A stretch of 64,000 nucleotides of DNA, taken from positions 16,373 through 80,372 of the forward strand of contig CACWOS010000006.1 in the NCBI GenBank assembly GCA_902762565.1. The letters are read 5' to 3'. The DNA is from an uncultured Prevotellaceae bacterium (lineage in GTDB: Bacteria; Bacteroidota; Bacteroidia; Bacteroidales; Bacteroidaceae). Position 1 is the first letter of the stretch. Every line of letters begins with the position of its first letter. Below, piece by piece: positions 32,001-38,037 of this stretch. Under the pieces are notes generated by a model. It saw only the letters and a program-made list of their open reading frames with translations. It did not search any database and was not told where the DNA came from. The position numbers and the translations under genes were made by a program.

Positions 32001-32673
32001 GATAGTCGGCTGTCAGCTGTTCAGGCTGACGACCACCACCATAGCCGTATATCTTTACCTTATTAATGTCGTTGAAACCGGCCTTTTTGATTAAATCGTT
32101 CGTCAACTGATAGATGCCAGATACAGGCACGCGGATCTTGGCCCACGAGCCTGACCTTAATACGGAGTTGTCTGCATAGCGCTGCGACGCAGCCCTTCGT
32201 GATGTTGTTATTCCGTCATTCCGTAATGTCGTTATACCGTCATTCCGTGATTCCGTGATTCCGTGACTCCGAATTCCCAATTTGAAGCTCACCAGCTTCT
32301 GATACTGTCCGTCGCGATAGACTAGGGGAATGAAACCAATGTGCAGCGTACCCTGCTTACGGTCGACGCTGATGGAATGGGCAATTTCTGGCATCGCAGG
32401 CAACTCCTCATTCCTCATGCCTGATTCTTCATTCCTAATTTGATGGAATCTTTCAATTTCGGCCGATTCCATCGGAACAAACTCAGGATATTCTATCGTA
32501 ACCTCATAGGTGGAGTCCGCATAGTTGGGCCCTAACGGATAGGCATAGTTGAAGACGGGTAACAGCGTGTCAATCCTGACTTCATCAGCAGTCAGGTTGA
32601 AGAACCTTTGCGCGTTGGCTGTCAAGCCAACAAGCATTAACAGTACACATGTTATCGTCTTCTTAAATGTCAT
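29032..32673 (-). CDS. porU: T9SS sortase PorU (gingipain-like C25 protease)
   Basis: 1213 residues. Signal peptide ends NAQRF. The C25 caspase-like domain has the catalytic His near 695 (NYSGHGRAD) and Cys near 731 (TASCDIMPFDGQEDNIGE). It ends in a T9SS-type beta-sandwich (TDYxL-like region, GVYLYRVQL...KKLIVLTNK). PorU cleaves the C-terminal signal of T9SS cargo and attaches them to A-LPS. It overlaps FAH by ATGA. The N-terminal region carries two in-frame short-repeat insertions: 8-bp ATTCCGTN units (32210-32273, peptide RNDGITT repeated) and a RNEE-coding repeat near 32403-32445. Confidence 0.94.
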   Translation of the reverse strand: MTFKKTITCVLLMLVGLTANAQRFFNLTADEVRIDTLLPVFNYAYPLGPNYADSTYEVTIEYPEFVPMESAEIERFHQIRNEESGMRNEELPAMPEIAHSISVDRKQGTLHIGFIPLVYRDGQYQKLVSFKLGIRSHGITESRNDGITTLRNDGITTSRRAASQRYADNSVLRSGSWAKIRVPVSGIYQLTNDLIKKAGFNDINKVKIYGYGGGRQPEQLTADYLVETDDLKELATCTVNGRRLFYAVGPVTWDSSYKRIRNNYSDYGYYFLTEDDSTPLTVEKEEFLKAYYPLRDDYCTLYEVDDYAWFHGGRNLYDATEIQAGTTKSYTISARGTGRGQLTIVLTAYGGAGITVALNGETLGTMTIPKQGEYESMLTSTRTFIVSNLQASNTVSVTTSASSGTTRLDYISIYAEQPQSAPDLEGGSFGTPEYLYHITNQNHHADTAVDMVIIIPTTQKLMKQAERIKALHEAHDTLRVRIVPADELYNEFSSGTPDANAYRRYVKMLYDRAETEEDMPKYLLLLGDAAWDNRMRCSEWANTSPDDFLLCYESENSYSHTSCYVSDDYFGLLDDNEGASLLTEKTDIAVGRITARSNGDAEIVVDKIDNYINNKEAGIWQNTVFVMGDDGNQNCHMEDADSVAHLTELLHPNLQVKRVMWDAYTRVTTATGNRYPDVTRLIRQQMQQGALIMNYSGHGRADAISHEYVLTLTDYNLSSAMRLPLWMTASCDIMPFDGQEDNIGETALFNAKGGAIAFFGTTRTVYQPQNKLMNVAFTRQVLSRDESGQMMPIGEAVRRAKSELVTTGIIIGYQKDAQGNLRPIWSSDKSENKLQYTLLGDPAIRLALPTATIVVDSINHAAVSSDILTLKAGTTATVSGRVLNSNNETDTGFYGTVNAMVRDAKEKIVCKLNDTSEADEPFVYYDRTSTIFNGNDSVRQGRFTFTFVVPKDISYSDQQGIINLFAVNSDKTKTANGRFENLVMNGKGEGSDNQQGPNIYCYLNSTSFVNGGNVNSTPYFVAEISDEDGINAAGNGIGHDLQLIIDGEMNKTYSLNEYFQYDFGSYTSGKLGYSIPALDYGKHHLLFRAWDVLNNSSTAEFDFNVVKGVEPLFSDMDCTPNPATTKTTFRIVHDRADSKMNVIIDIFDISGRHLWTHNESDTYSGNTLTIDWDLTTGGGSRLGTGVYLYRVQLSSEGSSYVSKAKKLIVLTNK
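32210..32273 (-). repeat. Eight 8-bp units inside porU
   Basis: Units of ATTCCGTN begin at 32210 and follow every 8 bp; two (32226, 32234) are diverged. Three units make 24 bp, so the peptide repeats every 8 residues and the frame stays open. Confidence 0.85.
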
Positions 32674-33287
32674 TTACAATTAAATTCCAATACTTTCCGC
32701 TCTTCCAACCACCCTTCCAGGTGGTCGTTAATCTTCACTGGTCCCACACCCACAGGTGTTCCTGTATACAGCAGGTCGCCCGTCTTCAGCGTGAAGAACT
32801 GCGAGATGTAGCTCACCAGTTCGTCAATCTTGTAGAGCATGTCGCTCGTACAACCCTCTTGCACCGTCTGTCCGTTGATGTCCAGATGGAAGTGCAGCGC
32901 CTGCACGTCGCGAAATTTCTCCTTCTCCACCCACTGGCCAATGACTGCCGAGCCGTCGAAACCCTTACAGATTTCCCAGGGCTGTCCCTTCTCGCGAGCC
33001 TCTCGTTGCCAGTCGCGTGCCGTAAAGTCGATGCCCACGGTCACAGCGTCGTAATAACGGTGGGCAAAGCGTTCTGGGATGCTCTTACCCAGTCGGCAAA
33101 TCCTCACCACCAGCTCCGTCTCATAGTCCACCTGCGTGCTCCAGTCAGGTATGAAGAAGGGCTTGCCATCCTTCAACAGTGCCGAGTCCGCTTTGGTGAA
33201 TATCACGGGCCTCTCTGGTTTATATAACGCGCCATCCAGCTCTTTATTGTGCTGGATATAATTCATTCCTACTGCAAATATCTTCAT
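32670..33287 (-). CDS. Fumarylacetoacetate-hydrolase-family protein
   Basis: 205 residues, FAH catalytic fold. Metal-binding acids lie in VDYETELVVR, then VTVGIDFTARDWQ and the C-terminal LLYTGTPVGVGPV. Small stand-alone FAH proteins act on acylpyruvates or oxaloacetate (hydrolase, decarboxylase or tautomerase); which one cannot be read here. No signal peptide, so cytoplasmic. It is the first gene of the porU unit and overlaps porU by 4 bases (ATGA), a conserved neighbour rather than a T9SS part. Confidence 0.9.
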   Translation of the reverse strand: MKIFAVGMNYIQHNKELDGALYKPERPVIFTKADSALLKDGKPFFIPDWSTQVDYETELVVRICRLGKSIPERFAHRYYDAVTVGIDFTARDWQREAREKGQPWEICKGFDGSAVIGQWVEKEKFRDVQALHFHLDINGQTVQEGCTSDMLYKIDELVSYISQFFTLKTGDLLYTGTPVGVGPVKINDHLEGWLEERKVLEFNCK

Positions 33288-33313
33288 AGTCCCTGTTTTT
33301 AATGTTCAGTCTG

Positions 33314-33344
33314 CAAAATTACACATTATTCTTTATTTAGCAAA
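33314..33344 (-). promoter_or_regulatory. Promoter of the FAH-porU-porV-ispF operon
   Basis: Minus strand: TAATTTTG (33321-33314) and TTTG (33344-33341) separated by 19 nt, 26 bases before the FAH start. Confidence 0.75.
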
Positions 33345-33358
33345 AATATGACCGCATA

Positions 33359-33390
33359 TTTGGTCGTTTTGTGTAAAAATGCTACTTTTG
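33359..33390 (+). promoter_or_regulatory. Promoter of the RAYT-like gene
   Basis: TACTTTTG (33383-33390) with TTTG (33359-33362) 20 nt upstream. It overlaps the ATG at 33379, so translation must start later, at 33400, with almost no leader. Confidence 0.75.
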
Positions 33391-33399
33391 CCTGTTGTT

Positions 33400-34683
33400 A
33401 TGAGCAGAAAGCGTGAAGAAGCAATTGCCGCAGGCATACACGTGAATGACATTCAGCACACGATGAAGCGTCGAACCCCTTCCCATAATTATTGTGATAA
33501 GGGTACATATATGCTGACATTGGTGGTCGATGGACGCATGCCGCTATTTGGTACGTTGAAAGGCAACGTACGCTTGCCGTTATCTGGTACGTTGAAAGGT
33601 GACGGCCGCATGCCGTTATCTGGTCCGTTGAAGGGTGACGAGCGCATGCCGTTATCTGGTCCGTTGAAGGGTGACGAGTTGGCATCATCAGCAACGGCTG
33701 ATGCGCCTAGGGTCGTCTTGTCGCCATTGGGCGAGGCCATCCGCGACAAGGAGATCGCTAAAATCTCTGCAGTCTATCCGATGGTCGAGGTCTGGAAGCT
33801 CTGCATCATGCCTGACCACCTGCATATCATCGTCAGGGTCAAGGAGAAGCTGCCTGAAGGCAAGCACCTAGGACATGTGGTTAGTGGCTTTATGACGGGC
33901 TGCACAAGGGCGTGGTGGGCGCTGGTAGAGGAGGGGAAGATGCCGCCCTTCGGAAAACCGAAGGGGACAGAGGGCTCCGCTTCGCCTCCTGGGGGCTCTG
34001 TCTCGCTTTCCCCTGCCTCCGCCTTGGTTGCTGGTGGCTCCGCTCCGCCTTTGGGGGCCTCCGTGCCCGCTGGTTCTCCAGCGGGCGGTGCTTCCGCTGC
34101 CCCTCGTCCGTCCCTCTTCGAAAAGGGCTACAACGACAAGATCCTTCTTCGTCCTGGACAGCTTGACAACTGGAAGCGCTACCTCGACGACAATCCTCGC
34201 CGTTTGGCCATCAAGCGCCAGTGTCCTGATTACTTCACCATTATGCAACATATCACCATCGGCGAGTGGTCCTGTCAGATGGTAGGCAATCGCTTTCTGC
34301 TCACTGTCCCTGATCGCGCTGCCGTTATTGTCCATCGTGCCGATAGCGATCAGGAGTTCGCACAGAAGAAAGCTCGATGGCTAGCTTTGGGTGAGATGGG
34401 TGGTGTGCTCGTCAGTGCTGCCGTTGCTACCAGGGAGAAAGAGGTGATGCGCGAAGCGATGGACAGGGGCTATCGTCTGATTCTGCTTCGAGAAAATGGC
34501 TTTCCGCCCCTTTATAAGCCTGCTGGCGAGTCGTTCATGGCCTGCAGTGAAGGCCGCTTGCTGCAAATCAGTCCGTGGGAGTATCATATGCAGCGTAAGA
34601 CCATCTCGCGCGAACAGTGTCTCATTCTCAATCGTTTGGCAGAAGAAATTGCAGGGGAAAATTATGACGACCTTGGGGGCTGA
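33400..34683 (+). CDS. REP-associated tyrosine transposase (RAYT)-like protein with extra C-terminal domain
   Basis: 427 residues. I place the start at 33400 because the ATG at 33379 lies in the promoter. The Y1/IS200-type HUH motif is PDHLHIIVRV (His140, His142); candidate catalytic tyrosines are Tyr244 (GYNDKILLR) and Tyr261 (RYLDDNPRR). Between the conserved blocks are two odd inserts: four 12-residue repeats MPLSGPLKGDER (residues 47-93) and a low-complexity Gly/Ser/Pro/Ala stretch (about 181-238) that opens with a related MPPFGKPKG. The last 150 residues (VSAAVATREKEVMREAMDRGYRLI...) look Rossmann-like, possibly DprA/SLOG-related; that is inference. No IS ends are seen, as expected for single-copy RAYT genes. 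Confidence 0.82.
   Translation: MSRKREEAIAAGIHVNDIQHTMKRRTPSHNYCDKGTYMLTLVVDGRMPLFGTLKGNVRLPLSGTLKGDGRMPLSGPLKGDERMPLSGPLKGDELASSATADAPRVVLSPLGEAIRDKEIAKISAVYPMVEVWKLCIMPDHLHIIVRVKEKLPEGKHLGHVVSGFMTGCTRAWWALVEEGKMPPFGKPKGTEGSASPPGGSVSLSPASALVAGGSAPPLGASVPAGSPAGGASAAPRPSLFEKGYNDKILLRPGQLDNWKRYLDDNPRRLAIKRQCPDYFTIMQHITIGEWSCQMVGNRFLLTVPDRAAVIVHRADSDQEFAQKKARWLALGEMGGVLVSAAVATREKEVMREAMDRGYRLILLRENGFPPLYKPAGESFMACSEGRLLQISPWEYHMQRKTISREQCLILNRLAEEIAGENYDDLGG
33538..33678 (+). repeat. 36-bp in-frame tandem repeat in the RAYT-like gene
   Basis: Four 36-bp units at 33538, 33574, 33610 and 33646 encode 12-residue repeats. The last two are nearly identical at DNA level, so expansion is recent. The first unit contains a 7-bp hairpin (33551-33557 with 33565-33571). 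Confidence 0.9.
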
Positions 34684-34890
34684 TTTTTCACTCGTCGCAA
34701 AAAATGTCAAAAACTAACGTCAAACGTCATAATCGCACTTAAATGGTTGTAGAATAAAGAGTTAGGCTATGACGTTTAGTGTTTTGAAACGTCATACTAA
34801 CGTCATTTTTGGCCTTTTTAGGGGCCTTTTTGGGTGCCTGAACCGTCTAAGCGCCTCGTTTACAGGCAGTTCGCAATCACATCGCTACGT

Positions 34891-35044
34891 GGGAACGAAC
34901 CGTTCCCACGGCGGGAACAGTCCGTTCCCACGATGGGAACGGTTTGTTCCCATGTGTGGAACAGGTGGTAACCATCATCGGAACGACTGGTTACCATGAA
35001 GGGAACAATGGGTTACCACGAAGGAAACAAAAGGTAACCATGAA
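34891..35044. repeat. Seven 22-bp units with internal dyad symmetry
   Basis: Units start at 34891 and every 22 bp. Early units are near-perfect palindromes (GGGAAC...GTTCCC; 9-bp arms GTGGGAACG at 34889-34897 with 34901-34909). Later units drift to GGAAC...GGTTACC. The unit order therefore shows a graded change in sequence. Confidence 0.93.
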
Positions 35045-35057
35045 GGGGGCACTTCAC

Positions 35058-35145
35058 GCGAAGTAAGCAGAGCCCTTGCGCGAAGGAAGCGGAGGCCTCG
35101 TCCGAAGGAAGCGGAGCATGTGCGCGAAGGAAGCGGACGAGGGCT
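35058..35145. repeat. Four 22-bp units, GCGAAGGAAGCGGA family
   Basis: Units at 35058, 35080, 35102 and 35124 keep CGAAGGAAGCGGA at the start and vary in the last 8 bases. Same period as the adjoining array but different core. Confidence 0.9.
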
Positions 35146-35450
35146 TTGGTGCTTTCGGACGACACAGATGATACTTTTGGAGGGCAGCAGGAGATGACGA
35201 AGGTTGCCAAAGGGTACGGAAAATGTTTCACGGACTTTCGAATTTGTGTTATTTTGCTGTTTTTGGTAAAATATAGGTGCATTTGTTTGGTAATCTCATG
35301 CTGATTGCTTAATTTTGTCCCCATCATCTTTTTATCACTAATTTGTGGTCGTACTATTCAATTACGGTATTTACTAACCCATTGATGTGATTACTAACTT
35401 GACAACGTGTTTTATTTGTTTTATTAATATAACTAACTAAAGTTTTAATT

Positions 35451-37352
35451 ATGAGAAAATTTACTAAATCGATTCTGGCATTAGCAGCACTATTTATTGC
35501 TGTTGGTGCAAATGCAAAGACAGAAAAGGTGCATGCTACCTTTGCGAGTCCAAGTAACACGAATACAACATGGACACCTGATGGAACAGGTGCAACTCTG
35601 GGTACATTCACCTGGTCAACCACTTATTACAACCAGCTGCGTAACATCGGTCTGCCCAGTGGCGATATTACGAAGTACAAGAAATTGGTTGTTGATTGCA
35701 AGATTAACAGCGGTGAACAGTTCCGTATCCTGTTCTATAAGGGCGGTTCTAACTTGACCCTCTATGCCAGCAACGGTGTGAACGAGTTCATTCTGGCTGA
35801 TACCCTCGCAAAAGTTTCTCCCAATGATTATAATGAGTACTTGCTGGCTTGTGATGAGATTTGTCTTTCTGGTAATAATGGTGCTGCTCCTGGCGAGGCT
35901 GTCATTAACGATGTATATTTGGAGACTTATGACGATGAGGGCCAGAAGGTTTATGCAACCTTTGCGAGTCCAAGTAACACGAATACGACATGGACACCTG
36001 ATGGAACAGGTGCAACTCTGGGTACATTCACCTGGTCAACCACTTATTACAACCAGCTGCGTAACATCGGTCTGCCCAGTGGTGATATTTCAGGTTATAA
36101 GAAACTGGTTGTTGATTGCAAGATTAACAGCGGTGAACAGTTCCGTATCCTGTTCTACAAGGGCGGCTCTAACTTGACCCTCTATGCCAGCAACGGTGTG
36201 AACGAGTTCATTCTGGCTGATACCCTCGCAAAAGTTTCCCCCAATGATTATAACGAGTACTTGTTGGCTTGTGATGAGATTTGCCTCTCTGGTAATAATG
36301 GCGCTGCTCCTGGCGAGGCTGTCATCAAGAGTGTTTATCTGGAGACCTATCCTGAGAATGAGCAAGTAGATATACCTGATATTGTCTATGAGGAAGATCC
36401 CGGTAAACCCTCTGGTGACTATGTAGACTTTACTACTGCATTCCCCAGCCTCCAGCCTAGAATTGGTATTGGTCAGGACACTCATCCTATTGTGCTTGGT
36501 AATGGTGATGTTGTTGTTGGTGCAAGAAGCAAGAATGTTATTGCAGATCTTTCTCCATACAGCAAGATAACGTTTGTGACCTCTCCCAACTTGAAGCTAG
36601 TGCTTTACATGAATCATGAGGTTGATGCTCAGCAGAATGCTGGTGACTATGCCGAGGGTGATGCTGGTAAATATGTATTCCTGAATACTCAAGCAGATGA
36701 GAATGGTATTATTGAAGTTGACCTGACTGCTTATAACAAGCAGGATTTGAACTGTATTGCTCTACCTTGGGACAATTCTAACAAGGGTACTGTATGGTAT
36801 ATCCTTCTGACAAAGGCTACTGGTGCTAATGTAACTATTGGTAGTTCTGGTTATGCAACATTCTCTTACACAAAGCACGTTGAGATTCCTGATGGTGTAG
36901 AAGCATTTGCAGCACAGGTTCAGGGTAATAAGGTTATTCTTAATAAGGTTGATGTGGTTCCTTCTAACAATGCAGTTATTCTTAAGGCTAATGCAGGTAA
37001 TTACTCACTGCCATTTGCTGTGAGTGCGTCTGCTATTGCTAACAACGACCTGCTCGTTTCTGATGGTAATGTTACTGGCGACGGTACTATCTATGTACTG
37101 GCTGATGGTAAGAATGGCGTTGGCTTCTACAAGCTCACAAGTGGCCAAAAGGTTCCTGCTGGTAAAGCATACCTGACGATTGGGTCTGGTGCAGCTCCTG
37201 AGTTCCTCGGCTTCGGAGGTGATGCTACTGGCATCAATGAGGTTAAGGCTGTTGAGGCTAAGGGCGAGTTCTTCAACCTTGCTGGTCAGCGTGTGGCTAA
37301 GCCTGCTAAGGGTCTCTACATTGCGAATGGTAAAAAAGTTATCGTTAAGTAA
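35451..37352 (+). CDS. Secreted protein with duplicated 140-residue domain and T9SS tail
   Basis: 633 residues. Signal peptide MRKFTKSILALAALFIAVGANA. Residues about 25-164 and 165-304 are two almost identical copies of a beta-rich, possibly carbohydrate-binding domain (FASPSNTNTTWTPDG, KYKKLVVDCKINSGEQFRI). A third diverged sandwich follows (DYVDFTTAFPS...), then a putative Ig-like region (GYATFSYTKHVEIPDG) and the tail FFNLAGQRV...KGLYIANGKKV. I cannot assign a function. Codon use is more T-ending than in the neighbours, as in highly expressed genes such as susC here. Confidence 0.8.
   Translation: MRKFTKSILALAALFIAVGANAKTEKVHATFASPSNTNTTWTPDGTGATLGTFTWSTTYYNQLRNIGLPSGDITKYKKLVVDCKINSGEQFRILFYKGGSNLTLYASNGVNEFILADTLAKVSPNDYNEYLLACDEICLSGNNGAAPGEAVINDVYLETYDDEGQKVYATFASPSNTNTTWTPDGTGATLGTFTWSTTYYNQLRNIGLPSGDISGYKKLVVDCKINSGEQFRILFYKGGSNLTLYASNGVNEFILADTLAKVSPNDYNEYLLACDEICLSGNNGAAPGEAVIKSVYLETYPENEQVDIPDIVYEEDPGKPSGDYVDFTTAFPSLQPRIGIGQDTHPIVLGNGDVVVGARSKNVIADLSPYSKITFVTSPNLKLVLYMNHEVDAQQNAGDYAEGDAGKYVFLNTQADENGIIEVDLTAYNKQDLNCIALPWDNSNKGTVWYILLTKATGANVTIGSSGYATFSYTKHVEIPDGVEAFAAQVQGNKVILNKVDVVPSNNAVILKANAGNYSLPFAVSASAIANNDLLVSDGNVTGDGTIYVLADGKNGVGFYKLTSGQKVPAGKAYLTIGSGAAPEFLGFGGDATGINEVKAVEAKGEFFNLAGQRVAKPAKGLYIANGKKVIVK
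35521..36356 (+). repeat. 420-bp direct tandem duplication
   Basis: The segment from about 35521 to 35936 recurs from about 35941 to 36356 with only scattered substitutions, mostly silent. The period is exactly 420 bp (140 codons). It lies wholly within the 35451-37352 gene. Confidence 0.9.
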
Positions 37353-37416
37353 TTAATGAGTCATTCATGGTGAATTAATGGTAATTTCTGTTAAACATTA
37401 AAAGAAAATAAACAAT

Positions 37417-37608
37417 ATGAAGAAAACATATATGCATCCAGAAATGGAGATTGTAGAGATTAAGTCACAAGTGTTGTTGGCTGGCTCAATGGAGGTCTTT
37501 AACGATGAAGTAGGAGGTGGCGACGTTCTGGCTCCTGAATTCGAGGAGATTCCTGGTCTGAATATTGGCCCCAGCATTCCTGGACTCAATATTCCTGGCG
37601 GACTCTAA
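37417..37608 (+). CDS. Small protein of the MKKxYxxPExEIVEI type
   Basis: 63 residues. It begins MKKTYMHPEMEIVEI, then SQVLLAGSMEV, an acidic Gly-rich centre (VGGGDVLAPEFEE) and a repeated IPGLNI ending in PGGL. Prevotellaceae genomes hold many short proteins with this start and an LLAGS-like middle; their role is unknown to me. It has no signal peptide of standard form. It follows the 633-residue gene by 64 bases and may share its transcript; a strong terminator comes right after. Confidence 0.7.
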   Translation: MKKTYMHPEMEIVEIKSQVLLAGSMEVFNDEVGGGDVLAPEFEEIPGLNIGPSIPGLNIPGGL

Positions 37609-37630
37609 ACATCAGAGATATGTCATATTT

Positions 37631-37676
37631 TCAGGCGAGGCCCCGATCCATCGGGTGTCTCGCCTGATATTTTTTC
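37631..37676 (+). terminator. Terminator after the small protein gene
   Basis: TCAGGCGAG (37631-37639) pairs exactly with CTCGCCTGA (37659-37667), with an inner CCCGAT/ATCGGG helix and a T-run at 37670-37675. Confidence 0.92.
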
Positions 37677-37708
37677 TGAAAAAGTTTGGAATATTTAAAA
37701 TTAATCCC

Positions 37709-37716
37709 TACCTTTG
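37709..37716 (+). promoter_or_regulatory. -7 box directly before the 68-residue membrane protein
   Basis: TACCTTTG ends only 4 bases before the ATG at 37721. The transcript start should fall at or within a base or two of the start codon, so the mRNA may be leaderless. Confidence 0.65.
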
Positions 37717-37720
37717 CAGC

Positions 37721-37927
37721 ATGAAAAAAGAATTTGGGAAATGGCTAATGGATATAGCCAAATATATGGTTACGGCATTATTGCTGTCGACAATCTTTGC
37801 AGACATGCATGAGCCTATCATTATTTATATGGTGGTGATTATGTCTGTAATCGTTCTCGGTTTTGGATTGTATTGGGTTAATGAAGGTGAAACTACTGAA
37901 CAAAAGAAAAATAAGAAGAAAAAATGA
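37721..37927 (+). CDS. Small two-helix membrane protein (DUF6722-like)
   Basis: 68 residues: MKKEFGKWLMDIAKYMVTA, then two hydrophobic segments (about 16-27 and 33-52), and a Lys-rich end (KKNKKKK). The opening closely resembles the DUF6722 family of Bacteroidota inner-membrane proteins as I remember it; the function is not known. A start at 37721 is preferred over an earlier in-frame ATG at 37565 because the terminator and promoter lie between. It overlaps the next tiny gene by ATGA. Confidence 0.72.
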   Translation: MKKEFGKWLMDIAKYMVTALLLSTIFADMHEPIIIYMVVIMSVIVLGFGLYWVNEGETTEQKKNKKKK

Positions 37928-38037
37928 ATACGATAATTGTTTCTGTTTCTATTGTATTAATCGCTGTAGTAGGAACTATATTGCTTAAATATCATGACTG
38001 GCAGGAAGAGAAGCATCATTCTATTTCTGCGGAGTAA
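37924..38037 (+). CDS. 37-residue single-helix membrane peptide
   Basis: Starts at an ATG that overlaps the previous stop (ATGA). One hydrophobic helix of about 20 residues (TIIVSVSIVLIAVVGTILL) is followed by a charged tail ending HHSISAE. The overlap suggests co-translation and a joint role with the 68-residue protein. No family recognised. Too short to exclude chance, but the coupling and the clear helix support it. Confidence 0.55.
   Translation: MNTIIVSVSIVLIAVVGTILLKYHDWQEEKHHSISAE

Larger units (their letters stand above)
34684..35450. other. Repeat-rich intergenic region behind the RAYT-like gene
   Basis: No convincing gene. In order: several ACGTCA boxes, including a 9-bp inverted repeat ATGACGTTT...AAACGTCAT (34769-34795); a 7 x 22-bp array (34891-35044); a 4 x 22-bp array (35058-35145); then AT-rich sequence to the next start at 35451. 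TACTTTTG at 35172-35179 is a possible -7 box for the next gene, with poor -33 spacing. A 76-residue open frame at 34769-34999 runs through the array and I do not accept it. Confidence 0.75.

Noticed and set aside
33379-33399. Earlier ATG of the RAYT-like gene
   Set aside because: The codon lies upstream of and within the -7 promoter box, so it would not be on the transcript.
34769-34999. 76-residue protein
   Set aside because: The frame runs through the 22-bp palindromic array; its peptide simply mirrors the repeat, and no start signal is seen.
34891-35145. CRISPR array
   Set aside because: Same reasons: tandem units without spacers, drifting repeat sequence, no cas genes.
33300-35450. Complete insertion sequence
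   Set aside because: No terminal inverted repeats or target duplications were seen around the transposase-like gene; the RAYT interpretation fits better.
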